NCBI GenBank assembly: GCA_910588155.1
Contig: CAJUPB010000002.1
Coordinates: forward strand, 1 to 64,000
DNA from: an uncultured Christensenellaceae bacterium
GTDB lineage: Bacteria; Bacillota; Clostridia; Christensenellales; Pumilibacteraceae
Reading direction: 5' to 3'
Length of the DNA stretch: 64,000 bases
The position numbers and the translations under genes were made by a program. Below the pieces are notes generated by a model, which saw only the letters and a list, made by a program, of their open reading frames with translations, was not told where the DNA came from and made no database searches. Shown piece after piece: positions 1-8,611 of this stretch; within the stretch, counting starts at the first letter, position 1, and every line of letters begins with the position of its first letter.

Positions 1-198
1 TAAATACCCTTTAAATTGTCAATTTTACGCCTAAATCGGCTTTTCTTTGTTCTATAATACAAGTGAAAAAGCTTGCTCGCAAGAACTTTTTCGTGTTCAA
101 CTATTAGCGAATAAAGTTGCGACAGCTACACAAAAGCGAAGATTTTGTAAGCTGTTTAATGTTTTAATATAGTTACAGCATATCATCGGGAGGAAGAT

Positions 199-786
199 AT
201 GGCATTTAATTTATCGGATATGTCCTGGGACAGACCGCCGAAAAACTTTACCGCAAGCGACAAAGAAATTCGCATTATTACCGAACCGTACACGGATTTA
301 TGGCAAAGGACTTATTACGGTTTTCGAAACGACAATGCTCCCGTTTTGCAATTCACAACGGAAGAAAAATTCTTTTCCTTCGTTGTTCGGACACAGTTTG
401 AAAGCAAGCGCCGATTCGACCAATGCGGAATCGTTATGTACCTGAACGGCGACAATTGGCTGAAAGCGTCCGTAGAATATGAAAACGGCAATTTTCAGAG
501 ATTGGGCAGCGTGGTCACAAATCACGGCTATTCCGATTGGGCGACAACGGACATAAGCGCATCGATTGACACCGTTTGGTATCGCTTGAACCGACGCAAT
601 TCGGATTATCTCATAGAATACTCTCTCGACGGAAAGGATTTCAAACAAATGCGCATTTGTCATTTGCTCGAAGGCGGAGACGCCGTTCGTTTCGGGATAT
701 ACGCTTGCTCTCCCGAAAATTCGTCGTTTGAAGCGGTCTTTACCGAAATGAAAGTTACCGACTGCGTTTGGGCTCGACATTGTTAA
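199..786 (+). CDS. DUF1349 family concanavalin-like protein
   Basis: A 195-residue soluble protein that matches the DUF1349 family, a concanavalin-A-like beta-sandwich fold. The recognisable core is the run FNLSDMSWDRPPKNF near the N-terminus, a QCGIVMY segment in the middle, and the closing FGIYACSPENSSFEAVF motif. Family members are thought to bind carbohydrate or act as small accessory proteins, but no reaction is established. The ATG at 199 has a good Shine-Dalgarno (gggaggaag, about 188-196). A TATAAT lies at 53-58, and an imperfect inverted repeat (122-135 with 143-155) sits between it and the gene and could be an operator or leader hairpin. It is monocistronic and ends in a strong hairpin terminator shared with the convergent DUF1846 gene. 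Confidence 0.8.
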   Translation: MAFNLSDMSWDRPPKNFTASDKEIRIITEPYTDLWQRTYYGFRNDNAPVLQFTTEEKFFSFVVRTQFESKRRFDQCGIVMYLNGDNWLKASVEYENGNFQRLGSVVTNHGYSDWATTDISASIDTVWYRLNRRNSDYLIEYSLDGKDFKQMRICHLLEGGDAVRFGIYACSPENSSFEAVFTEMKVTDCVWARHC

Positions 787-823
787 GTTTTTTTGCAAGC
801 CAAATCTATATTTTGCTCGATAT

Positions 824-866
824 AAAAAACTCTTTTGAAAGATTTTCAAAAGAGTTTTTATTTTTT
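824..866 (+). terminator. Bidirectional intrinsic terminator
   Basis: A long near-perfect stem (824-840 with 845-861) closes a GATT loop and is followed by T-rich sequence on the plus strand; the minus strand has a comparable U-run. It lies between the convergent ends of the DUF1349 gene and the DUF1846 gene and can serve both. Confidence 0.85.
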
Positions 867-896
867 TGCAATTAAAAAGGTTTTTATCCGATTGTT

Positions 897-2384
897 TTAT
901 ATGTTGACAAGTTTTTTCGTCGAATAAACGGCGTCGCTGGTCAAATTCACGCCGAGTTTTCGGAACATCTTTTCGTCCACGGGAGAAAGAATTGTTGTCG
1001 TATGCACCTCGCACCCCGCAAGCTTGGGTAGCTGTGCAAGAGACAGTCCCGCAAGTTTGCTTCTCGATGCGGTAATCGACAGAGCAATCAGCATCTCGTC
1101 GGTATGCAAACGAGGGTTTACCCCGCCGAGCTGCAACTTCAAGCGCTGTATCGGCTGAATGGCGGACGGTGAAATCAATTCCACGTCGCTGTCTATTCCC
1201 GCAAGTTCTTTCAATGCGTTCAAAAGCATTGCGCTGGAACAGCCGAGAAGGTCGGACGTCTTGCCCGTTATCATCTTTCCGTTCGGAAGTTCTATTGCCG
1301 CCGCAGGTGCACCGTTTGTTCTCTCCTGCACCTTTCGCGCAGCTTCGACCACCGCCCTGTCCGATTCGTGCACATTCATACGCTCCATCAAAAGACCTAT
1401 TTCGTCCATTTCGCGCTGTTCGGACAGACCTTTTCTTACGCCCACCTTTGCTTTGAAATATCGGCGTATGACTTCCTGTTTTGCCGCCTCTTCGCAGACC
1501 TCGTTGTCGCTTATCGCATACCCGACCATATTCACGCCCATATCCGTCGGCGAAGCATACGGAGATTTTCCCATAAGCTTTTCGAAAAGCGCGTGTAATA
1601 CGGGGAATATTTCCACGTCGCGGTTATAGTTGACGCTCACCTCGTTGTATGCCGACAGATGCCACGGGTCTATCATATTCATATCGTTGAGGTCGGCGGT
1701 TGCCGCTTCATACGCAATGTTCACGGGATGATTCAACGACAGATTCCAGATAGGGAACGTTTCGTATTTCGCATAACCCGCTTTTATTCCACGCTTGTAA
1801 TCGTGATACAGTTGGCTTAAACAGGTTGCCATTTTGCCGCTGCCGGGACCGGGCGCCGTCACGACTATCAGCGGACGCGTTGTTTCTATGTATTCGTTTT
1901 TGCCGTAGCCCTCGTCGGATACGATGTGCGGAATATTTGCGGGATAGCCGGCAATGTGGTAGTGATGGTACACTTTCAACCCGATTTTTTCCAATTTTTT
2001 TTGGAAAGCCACGGCGGACAGATTGTCCTCGGAAAACTGCGAGAGCACCACGCTTCCGACATATAAATCTTTATTTCGGAAAATCTCTATGAGGCGCAAA
2101 ACGTCGGTATCGTACGTTATGCCGAGGTCGGCCCTCAACTTATTTCTTTCTATGTCGTGCGAGTTTATGACAATGACGATTTCCGCCTTGTCTTTAAGCG
2201 TTTGCAACATCACGATTTTATTGTCGGGCGCAAATCCCGGCAACACTCTCGCTGCGTGGAAATCGTCGAACAGCTTGCCTCCGAATTCGAGATAGAGCTT
2301 GTCCCCGAACCCGTTTATGCGTTCGAGAATCTTCTGCGATTGCAGTTCCATATATTTTTTTGAGTCGAATCCGATTTTTTTCAT
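897..2384 (-). CDS. DUF1846 domain-containing protein (UPF0371)
   Basis: A 495-residue protein of the DUF1846/UPF0371 family, normal full length. The family is conserved in Clostridia and lactic acid bacteria; structures show a nucleotide-binding-like N-terminal fold, but the function is unknown. The start MKKIGFDSKKY, the HYHIAGYPANIPHIVSDEGYG region around residues 140-161 and a P-loop-like GPGSGK (179-184) are characteristic. The start at 2384 follows an AAGGA ribosome site. Upstream, a TTGACA/TATCAT promoter (2516-2521, 2492-2497) is followed at once by a hairpin with a U-run, so expression may be controlled by early termination. Confidence 0.9.
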   Translation of the reverse strand: MKKIGFDSKKYMELQSQKILERINGFGDKLYLEFGGKLFDDFHAARVLPGFAPDNKIVMLQTLKDKAEIVIVINSHDIERNKLRADLGITYDTDVLRLIEIFRNKDLYVGSVVLSQFSEDNLSAVAFQKKLEKIGLKVYHHYHIAGYPANIPHIVSDEGYGKNEYIETTRPLIVVTAPGPGSGKMATCLSQLYHDYKRGIKAGYAKYETFPIWNLSLNHPVNIAYEAATADLNDMNMIDPWHLSAYNEVSVNYNRDVEIFPVLHALFEKLMGKSPYASPTDMGVNMVGYAISDNEVCEEAAKQEVIRRYFKAKVGVRKGLSEQREMDEIGLLMERMNVHESDRAVVEAARKVQERTNGAPAAAIELPNGKMITGKTSDLLGCSSAMLLNALKELAGIDSDVELISPSAIQPIQRLKLQLGGVNPRLHTDEMLIALSITASRSKLAGLSLAQLPKLAGCEVHTTTILSPVDEKMFRKLGVNLTSDAVYSTKKLVNI

Positions 2385-2430
2385 ATGAATTTCCTTGTCC
2401 TCTTCTCCGTTTTATTGCTTGCAAACACAT

Positions 2431-2485
2431 AAAAAAACGGACTTTTAGACCTGTACCGACGGTTGCAATCACAGTCCGTTTTTCG
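2431..2485 (-). terminator. 5'-terminal hairpin with U-run in the DUF1846 leader
   Basis: Read on the minus strand, AAAAACGGACT (2473-2483) pairs with AGTCCGTTTTT (2433-2443), and seven T residues (2431-2437) overlap and follow. The predicted transcript from the promoter at 2492-2521 would start near 2485, so the hairpin begins almost at nucleotide 1. The result is either a very short terminated RNA or an attenuator 47 bases before the DUF1846 start. The loop of about 29 bases is unusually large for a plain terminator. Confidence 0.6.
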
Positions 2486-2491
2486 TGCAAA

Positions 2492-2521
2492 ATGATACCA
2501 TTTTTCCGCATTGTTTGTCAA
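2492..2521 (-). promoter_or_regulatory. Promoter for DUF1846 gene or leader RNA
   Basis: On the minus strand, TTGACA (2516-2521) and TATCAT (2492-2497) are separated by 18 bases. Predicted initiation near 2485 places the start directly before the hairpin with U-run. Confidence 0.6.
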
Positions 2522-2699
2522 GTATTTAACCCCTTTCCTGTTGCTTTGGTTCAAAGCAACAATCTGTTTTACGGCAAGCCGAATTCTTGTTTGAATCGGC
2601 AAGTTTATAAAAATTTACGACTTTTTAACCAAACCCGCAGCGAATACGGAAAAAGAGGGCGGAATCTGTGTAATAACCTGTCGGGAAAAGCCCGTTGAC

Positions 2700-3200
2700 A
2701 ACTGAAAAAACTTGTAGCGAAAAATCGCTTTGTTACGAAACAGGAAAAAAATCGTAGCGAAAAAATAAAAAAATTTTACGACAAAACCACCCCTTGCAAG
2801 ACAGCCGAAAACCATAGTGGTAAACCGCAAATTAAAACAGTAGAAATTGTTGGAACTACATCTTCCGTTAAGGCACCGCGGCAAAAAATCGTAGCGGCAA
2901 AACCGTCCGTGACAAAACAGTTAAAAAACGTGGCGGCAAAAACCGTCCGTTGTAAACAGAAAAAGCCGTAGCGAAAAACCGCTTGCTACGAAACAGGAAA
3001 ACCCATAGATAAATATCCCCCGGCAAGACAGCGAGAAAAATTTGTACCGAAAAACTTCCCGACGCCAAACAGCAGAAATAAACCGTCACGGCACAACCAC
3101 CCGTTGCGAAAAAGCAAAAATTCGTCACAGCTAATTCTTTCATTACGAAACAGCAGGAAACCCCATTGTGCCACAATCTCCCATTGCAAAACAAGGGAAA
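2700..3200. repeat. Degenerate tandem array, period about 39 bp
   Basis: About twelve diverged units recur. On the plus strand each carries a version of cGTAGCGaaaaaCCG followed by gTTacGAAACAGgaaaa; anchors at 2891, 2930, 2968, 3044, 3085 and 3124 are spaced 38-41 bases or a multiple. Some units contain CGTAGC...GCTACG, which can form a hairpin. Because the period is close to 39, the minus strand stays open for a long stretch (2868-3368) and reads as 13-residue repeats rich in Phe, Leu and Arg. I see no ribosome site and the frame breaks near 2870, so I treat it as a repeat and not as a gene. Confidence 0.7.
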
Positions 3201-3372
3201 TCCCACGCCCGAAAAGAGGTCCGCAGAAAGAGAACGATACTCTTCGTCCGTTCGCATCCCCGTTCGCGGGTACGCGCGGAAGAGAAGGGGTTGCCGCATC
3301 TCCGCCGAGAAAAACAAATTGCGATTTGTAAATTTTCGGGGTTTATATTTAAGCTGCGGAAACAACACATAG

Positions 3373-3840
3373 AGCGAAACGAGGTTTGCAACTACTAGTC
3401 AAAACAGAGTTTACAACGTCGAAATTTTTGGCTGCGGAAATTTCACCGACTATTGAAAAGGACGGGACATAAAAATATTATGTAAAAATAAACTATTGCG
3501 TTTTTATATCAATTGATTCGTTCTATTTTCCCGACTGCGAAACTTCTTTTTTTTCTGCAAATTTTTACTGTCGATATTCTCCGATTAAGGCGTGGCTTAT
3601 AGGTATACTCAAAAATAAACAGTTTACTCATTTTCTATCATTATCATTGTCTCTCTCTATTTTCGACCTTATAAAAATTATTGCAGCTTTATTTTAACGA
3701 CGAGAGCAAACCCGCAAAGCTAAACAAGAGAGTTTGCAACCGCAAGCGCAAGAGTTTACAACTTTGAAGATTTTGGCTGCAAAGTTTAATAATTATGAAA
3801 AAAGCCGGGTAAAGCGTTATGCAAAAATAATTTTACTCGT
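3373..3840. repeat. Diverged direct duplication of about 130 bp
   Basis: Segments near 3373-3520 and 3702-3840 share the order GTTTGCAAC, then GAGTTTACAAC, then TTTTGGCTGC, then a run ending in ATGnAAAAATAA, with similar spacing and clear substitutions between copies. No gene is visible in either copy. Confidence 0.5.
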
Positions 3841-5363
3841 ATCATTTTTGCTGTTATTTTTCGCAATTTTATTTATAATTTATTTGCTTTTATGTTTTAA
3901 TTTGTTTCACAAAATATTCTCTATTATATTCGATTTTAAATAATAAAATATTCTCTATTAAAATTGCAATACTTTGTTCGAGCCAAAATCGCTTTTGCGC
4001 ACGCGATTTTATAAATATTTTTTTTGCCTATTCGCACATTTGGACTGTTCTCAAAATGATTTTTGTCTGAATCAAACCCATCCGATTTCACGTAAGCATT
4101 TCTTTCTTATTTAGCCATTGATTTTTTTACAAAGAAAATTTAGTACTTTTTGCCAATCTCGATTTTTTCCTGTATGATTTGTACATTTTTGTAACTTTAT
4201 TATTTTATGTGCGCAAATTCTTCACAGACCGCCGATTATGCAACGAAATCGCTTTGTTTTCCTTGTAATATTATTATTTCATAAACATTTTTTGATTTTA
4301 TTCATTTTGATACGTGTTTTCTGTCGCACATACACTTTTTGCACATTTGCGTTAAATTCCCCGTTTTAGCAGGCTTATTGCCATATTTCGGCATTTACTT
4401 GCCTTCGCGCCTAAATACAACCGTATAAGTGCCTTTGTTGCATTTTAATATATATGAAATAATAATATTGCGCAGAAAACATCTTTTACAGCCCGACTCA
4501 AATACACCGACATTCTGTCTCATTGGAGAACTTTTGCAAGAATTTTTCTCTTTTCAAATATTTTGAACAAACAATAGCCACATAAGCCACAGGGGACACA
4601 ATATAAACTTTGCGCGACCTATAAGAGCATTACGGTGTCGCAAACATACGACATTTTTATATATCGGCTCTTTTTGGTTTCTTTTGAACAAAGAAATCAA
4701 AAGGATTGCAGACCTATTGTTTTTTTACAAAGCAAAAACTGCCTGCCGTTCTCTTTAAAGCCCTTTTTACACTTAAACAGCACCGACCCATTCCTGCCGC
4801 AAAAAAATCTTTCGCATATAAAAATTTTATTTACAATCAGAACCCTTTATCACTCAAAGGCTTCGCGGAAAGGCTACGACAATTTATTCTTAACACCTTA
4901 CCGCAGTCGCGCAAAGCTTTGATAAAGTTTTTTATTTGAAATTGCCACAAGAGCTTGCCCGAACTTTCTCACAAACGATTTCATCACCGTTTGTTCTCTC
5001 ATCGAACAGCTTCCCTTTCGTCTCTTTTACATTTTCCGAGCAACAACTACAACGTTTTAAAGCCTTACAGCACACTTATAGCAAGCACAAGTGCCGCATC
5101 GATACCCTGCTTCTTATTAGGTAGCAAAAAGCCGCCCGGGGACATTGTCTGAAATCAGACAGACAGATTCAGCACACTTCTTGTTCAAAAACTGTTTGCC
5201 GTCCTTATCCAAAATATTCCCGTTGCTGTTTGAAAACATTTTGCAACCCACTGTCGCGCTTCGCAATAACTTTATTTATGCACGGATTTATAAAACCAAA
5301 CAAGCAAAAATTTGCGTTTAACGCTGCTCGTTTTTGTGCGACTGCGCTTTATAAATCTCTATA

Positions 5364-5538
5364 TTTATGAAAACATAATATTTCTTACCTTGACTTAAAT
5401 ATTTTTCCCGTCAAATCATATATGAATTTAATGTATTATTATGAAAACATAATTTATCGCCAACATATGGCTCCACAGTGATTTTTTTACAAAATATTGC
5501 ATTTCAAATCCCATAATTTAATATTATGAAAACATAAT
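5364..5538. repeat. Three copies of the palindrome ATTATG-AAAA-CATAAT
   Basis: The copies are at 5364-5379 (first base T), 5438-5453 (exact) and 5523-5538 (exact). Each is an inverted repeat with a four-base AAAA centre. Further copies are at 7537-7552 (just before the parB start), 7703-7718 and 10397-10412 (one-base variants, the last on the minus strand). The pattern fits a binding site for a dimeric DNA-binding protein. Confidence 0.7.
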
Positions 5539-5885
5539 TATATGCCATATTTGCGCGCTGACACTTGCTTATTTTGAAATGCCGTGACAGGTTTTATAAT
5601 GTTACAGCAAACTTTGATGACGGCAAAATTGTTTGTTCAAAAGCAAGACCGCCACATACTAATAGCTCGCAGTTTATTCATTTTTTAAAAATACGCTATT
5701 TATAGAATATGAAACGTTAAGTCTTCTTATCGTCATACGGATTTCACGGCCATATACCGCAAAACATAAACTTGTTCAACACTCATTCGGACTCTCGCTA
5801 TAAACCAATTCTATTCTTTCTCCGTTTTTGGATTGCATTCACATATAGCCAAATAATACCATTTTATCGATATGAAAGAAAATAT

Positions 5886-5901
5886 TGTTTCGCGTGAAAC
5901 A
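5886..5901. promoter_or_regulatory. parS site 1
   Basis: TGTTTCGCGTGAAACA differs by one base from the consensus ParB-binding palindrome TGTTTCACGTGAAACA. Confidence 0.88.
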
Positions 5902-6427
5902 TTAACATCATTTTATGAAGGTAATACAATAAATATCGGCTATCTTAAAATGGATTTTATAGTCGCCACGTAAGACTGTCTATGATAGCCTGTTTGGCGG
6001 CAGATAACTGCTTTCTGCCGTCCAGAGAAGTAAATATGGGTTTACATTTCGTTTCTCTTCGTGCCTCTTTCGCCGACCGAATGCACTGTTCCCGATTCCT
6101 TCCAAAGTATTGCGGACCTGCCACATATGAATACCAATGTATTACTGCCTGTATTTACAACCCGTAATACACCAATCGATTTTGTCCACATATAACGCAT
6201 TAAACATCAAATCAAGCAGTACATTCACGTCTATACCGTTCGGCTTATCATCAAAACCAAAATCGCGTCAAATTCCCAAACAAATACACGGTTTAGTTAA
6301 CTTTTGGTCTTAATATATCAACTTATTCTGTTTTACGACACTTATTACTTTAACAATTTTTATGTTTTGTTTAATTTTTAACAACCTATAATCAGATATT
6401 TTACTTTGGTTTTCAGATTACAGCGTT

Positions 6428-6443
6428 GGTTTCACGTGAAACT
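6428..6443. promoter_or_regulatory. parS site 2
   Basis: The 14-base core GTTTCACGTGAAAC (6429-6442) is perfect; only the outermost bases depart from the parS consensus. Confidence 0.9.
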
Positions 6444-6530
6444 TTTTTACTCAAAAATGCTTTCATAATAGAAAAAATCGCTTTGCGCCACACTTGTTTT
6501 TGGTAAAATCGGCGCGGCAGAACGTTAAAT

Positions 6531-6546
6531 TGCTTCACGTGAAACA
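6531..6546. promoter_or_regulatory. parS site 3
   Basis: TGCTTCACGTGAAACA has one mismatch to the parS consensus. It lies 57 bases beyond the parB stop codon, within the sequence downstream of that gene. Confidence 0.9.
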
Positions 6547-6602
6547 TTAAAAGCCGCAGGTTTCACTTCCTGCGGCTTTTAATATATTATTTATTAAAAT
6601 TA

Positions 6603-7526
6603 TTAGTCTTCGCTTTCTTCGCGCGCATTTAACTGCGCTTTTTGCACGGTTTCCACAATTTCTACTATTCTGTCCAAATCGTCTCTCGAATAGTAGTCTA
6701 TGTATATTCTGCCTTTATTGTCATTACCCAGGGCAGTAACTTTTGTCGCAAGCACTCTCTGCATTCTTGAAATCAAATCTTTTAATTCCAAACTTTGTTC
6801 GACGGGTTTCTTCTGCGGCTTCGGAGACAAATAGTTTTTAACCATTTTTTCAAAATCTCTGACGGTCACTTTATTGTCGATACCGTTTTTAGCTAACATC
6901 AACTGTGCTTGCGCGTCTTCCACGACAACGAGACAGCGCGCGTGTCCTGCCGAAAGTTTTCCTTGCTCTATAAGCTGTATAACCGGTTCGGATAAAGCCA
7001 ACAAACGAAGAGTATTAGCGATGGCAGGTCGGCTCTTTCCGATTCTGTCCGCAACTTCTTCCTGCGTATAGTTATACTCGTCCATAAGCTGCTTAATCGC
7101 ATTCGCCGTTTCAATAGGATTTAAGTCTTCGCGTTGCAGGTTTTCTATAAGAGAGATTTCTTTGACCTGCTGCGGCGTGTAGTCGCGAACAATTGCGGGA
7201 ATGGTTTTCAATCCGGCTTTTTTGCTGGCCCTGAAACGTCTTTCTCCGGCAATTATCATATAACGTTCGCCCGTTCGCACCAAAATAATGGGGGATATAA
7301 CGCCGTGAATGCGTATACTGTTCACAAGCTCGCTCATTGCGACCTCGTCAAAAACCTTTCGCGGCTGATTGACGTTAGGGTCTATCAACGAAAGCTGTAT
7401 TTCAACCGACGAGCCGTTGACGTCCGCCTTTGTTTCGCTTTCCTCTCTGAAAGAGCTTTCATATTCTTCACCCGAATCGGACAAAAGAGCACTTAATCCC
7501 TTTCCGAGTCCTTTCTTTATCGCCAT
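6603..7526 (-). CDS. parB: Chromosome partitioning protein ParB/Spo0J
   Basis: A 307-residue ParB. It binds parS, uses CTP to slide along DNA as a clamp, and loads SMC for origin segregation. Visible parts are the N-terminal ParA-contact peptide (MAIKKGLGKGLSALL), the CTP-binding boxes including GERRFRA (94-100) and ENLQRED (128-134), a helix-turn-helix around 152-176, and a C-terminal dimer domain. The start at 7526 has an AAGGAG site. Three parS sites lie just downstream of its stop. No parA (soj) is adjacent, which is unusual because soj normally precedes parB in the same operon. A palindrome copy (7537-7552) overlaps the region just before the ribosome site and could repress or organise it. 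Confidence 0.96.
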   Translation of the reverse strand: MAIKKGLGKGLSALLSDSGEEYESSFREESETKADVNGSSVEIQLSLIDPNVNQPRKVFDEVAMSELVNSIRIHGVISPIILVRTGERYMIIAGERRFRASKKAGLKTIPAIVRDYTPQQVKEISLIENLQREDLNPIETANAIKQLMDEYNYTQEEVADRIGKSRPAIANTLRLLALSEPVIQLIEQGKLSAGHARCLVVVEDAQAQLMLAKNGIDNKVTVRDFEKMVKNYLSPKPQKKPVEQSLELKDLISRMQRVLATKVTALGNDNKGRIYIDYYSRDDLDRIVEIVETVQKAQLNAREESED

Positions 7527-7839
7527 AGTCTTCTCCTTTATGAAAACATAATTATGTATAATACAACACCTGTATTATACTATATTCTATTCAAAAGGTC
7601 AATTTTTTTGAATACAATGTTTACGGTTAAAAGCAAATTATTTTTATCTTTTATCGCAAATAATCATATCAACCTCAAAAGGCGATTTCAAACTGTGATA
7701 TGATTATGAAAACATAAATATATTGTAATTGCCGCTTTTCGCGTTTCGCTGAATTTTAATTCTCTTCTAATCTAAAATATAGATTATTCTAATGCGGCCG
7801 CGCTATAATCGAAGACAAGAAAACACTTCGGAGGTCTAT
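7527..7839. other. Intergenic region upstream of parB and the small membrane protein
   Basis: Divergent intergenic space of 313 bases with no gene. It holds palindrome copies at 7537-7552 and 7703-7718, an A+T-rich stretch with TATAAT-like boxes on the parB side, and a TATAAT (7804-7809) upstream of the gene at 7840. Confidence 0.6.
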
Positions 7840-8139
7840 ATGAAAAAAGAAATCGACAAAGGTATGTCTGCAATCGTATTGATAGGACTTGCGGTCGTGT
7901 GGCTGATTTATCTTCTCGTCACTCAATTCAGTCCGCAACTTGCTTTCGGAATAGGAATAGCGAAAACGGTTATGCTGTGCTTAACTTATTTGGTTCTGCT
8001 CTACAACGCTTGGGGTTGGAGCGAAAATATCATAATTAGGATACTCTTCATAGCTGTTACGGCATTTCTAATTTTCTGTGCCGTCGCGCAATATATCCCG
8101 GGCTTTGAAATGGGCAAAATTCCGCCTATCGGGCTTTAA
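7840..8139 (+). CDS. Small three-helix membrane protein, unknown function
   Basis: A 99-residue protein of no recognised family. It has three hydrophobic helices (about residues 10-27, 42-58 and 64-85) and almost no soluble domain. The ATG at 7840 is chosen because GGAGGT lies six bases upstream; a longer frame would begin at 7792 without a ribosome site. A clear terminator follows, so it is transcribed alone. It could be an inner-membrane accessory protein; nothing in the sequence assigns a role. Confidence 0.75.
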   Translation: MKKEIDKGMSAIVLIGLAVVWLIYLLVTQFSPQLAFGIGIAKTVMLCLTYLVLLYNAWGWSENIIIRILFIAVTAFLIFCAVAQYIPGFEMGKIPPIGL

Positions 8140-8153
8140 TCTCGACAATCGAC

Positions 8154-8190
8154 AAACCGAAGCTGTATCAAATGCGGCTTCGGTTTTTAT
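8154..8190 (+). terminator. Intrinsic terminator after the small membrane protein
   Basis: AAACCGAAGC (8154-8163) pairs with GCTTCGGTTT (8176-8185), followed by a T-run. Confidence 0.85.
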
Positions 8191-8291
8191 ATGTCGGTAA
8201 CGTCATCGGCACAAAAACGTATAATAACATAAGGATGACCGTTCCAACGCTTTTGTCCAACAAAATAACCGATAATAACTTCTCTATTTTA

Positions 8292-8320
8292 TTGACAAAA
8301 GCAAAAATATATTATATAAT
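8292..8320 (+). promoter_or_regulatory. Consensus promoter for tRNA-Pro genes
   Basis: TTGACA (8292-8297), a 17-base spacer and TATAAT (8315-8320) form a perfect housekeeping promoter. The first tRNA begins 15 bases past the -10 box. Confidence 0.9.
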
Positions 8321-8335
8321 CAATAGGCATTATAT

Positions 8336-8412
8336 CGAGGTGTGGCTCAGCTTGGTAGAGCACTGTGTTAGGGACGCAGGGGTCGCAAGTTCAAATCTTG
8401 TCACCTCGACCA
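8336..8412 (+). tRNA. tRNA-Pro (anticodon AGG)
   Basis: A complete cloverleaf: 7-bp acceptor stem CGAGGTG/CACCTCG with the C1-G72 pair typical of tRNA-Pro, D arm GCTC/GAGC, anticodon stem CTGTG/CGCAG with loop TTAGGGA, T arm GCAAG/CTTGT, discriminator A73 and an encoded CCA. The anticodon AGG reads CCU. A34 in a proline tRNA is uncommon in bacteria, where GGG or TGG is usual. Confidence 0.92.
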
Positions 8413-8473
8413 CTTTAAAACCATATAACGAACGGTACGCATATCATAATTTCCGTCAGTTCGGATTTTACGT

Positions 8474-8550
8474 CGAGGTGTGGCTCAGTTTGGTAGAGCG
8501 CTGCGTTCGGGACGCAGAGGTCGCAAGTTCAAGTCTTGTCACCTCGACCA
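8474..8550 (+). tRNA. tRNA-Pro (anticodon CGG)
   Basis: The second cloverleaf is nearly identical to the first and differs mainly in the D loop and anticodon arm (CTGCG/CGCAG, loop TTCGGGA, anticodon CGG for CCG). CCA is encoded. It is 61 bases downstream of the first tRNA and probably cotranscribed from the same promoter; the pair looks like a local duplication. Confidence 0.93.
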
Positions 8551-8611
8551 ATACCCTCTCCGCAAAGCGGTGGGGGTAAAATTATATGATAGGCAAAAGA
8601 GAAACCACAGT

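Larger units (their letters stand above)
2385..6602. other. 4.2-kb gene-free tract between DUF1846 and parB
   Basis: No convincing gene is seen on either strand; the open frames present are short, low-complexity and lack ribosome sites. The tract contains the DUF1846 leader hairpin, a degenerate array with a period near 39 bases (about 2700-3200), a diverged duplication (about 3373-3520 and 3702-3840), three copies of the palindrome ATTATG-AAAA-CATAAT (5364-5538) and three parS sites (5886-6546). It is strongly A+T-rich from about 3400 onward. Confidence 0.75.

Noticed and set aside
298..1014. Long frame on the minus strand across the DUF1349 gene
   Set aside because: It is antisense to a well-supported gene with a ribosome site and its translation has no family likeness.
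2700..3200. CRISPR array
   Set aside because: The repeats are degenerate, there are no unique spacers of regular length between conserved repeats, and no cas genes are in the window.
2868..3368. A 166-codon open frame on the minus strand
   Set aside because: Its openness follows from a degenerate array with a period near 39 bases; no ribosome site, and the repeat continues in another frame after its stop.
3734..3943. Possible 69-residue membrane peptide
   Set aside because: It lies in A+T-rich DNA within a diverged duplicate; hydrophobicity is explained by T-rich codons, and there is no good ribosome site.
4635..5152. Several overlapping short frames of 60-95 codons
   Set aside because: Low-complexity translations in all frames, no ribosome sites and no family likeness.
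8172..8579. 135-codon frame across the tRNA genes
   Set aside because: It reads through two tRNA-Pro genes and reflects their near-identical sequence.
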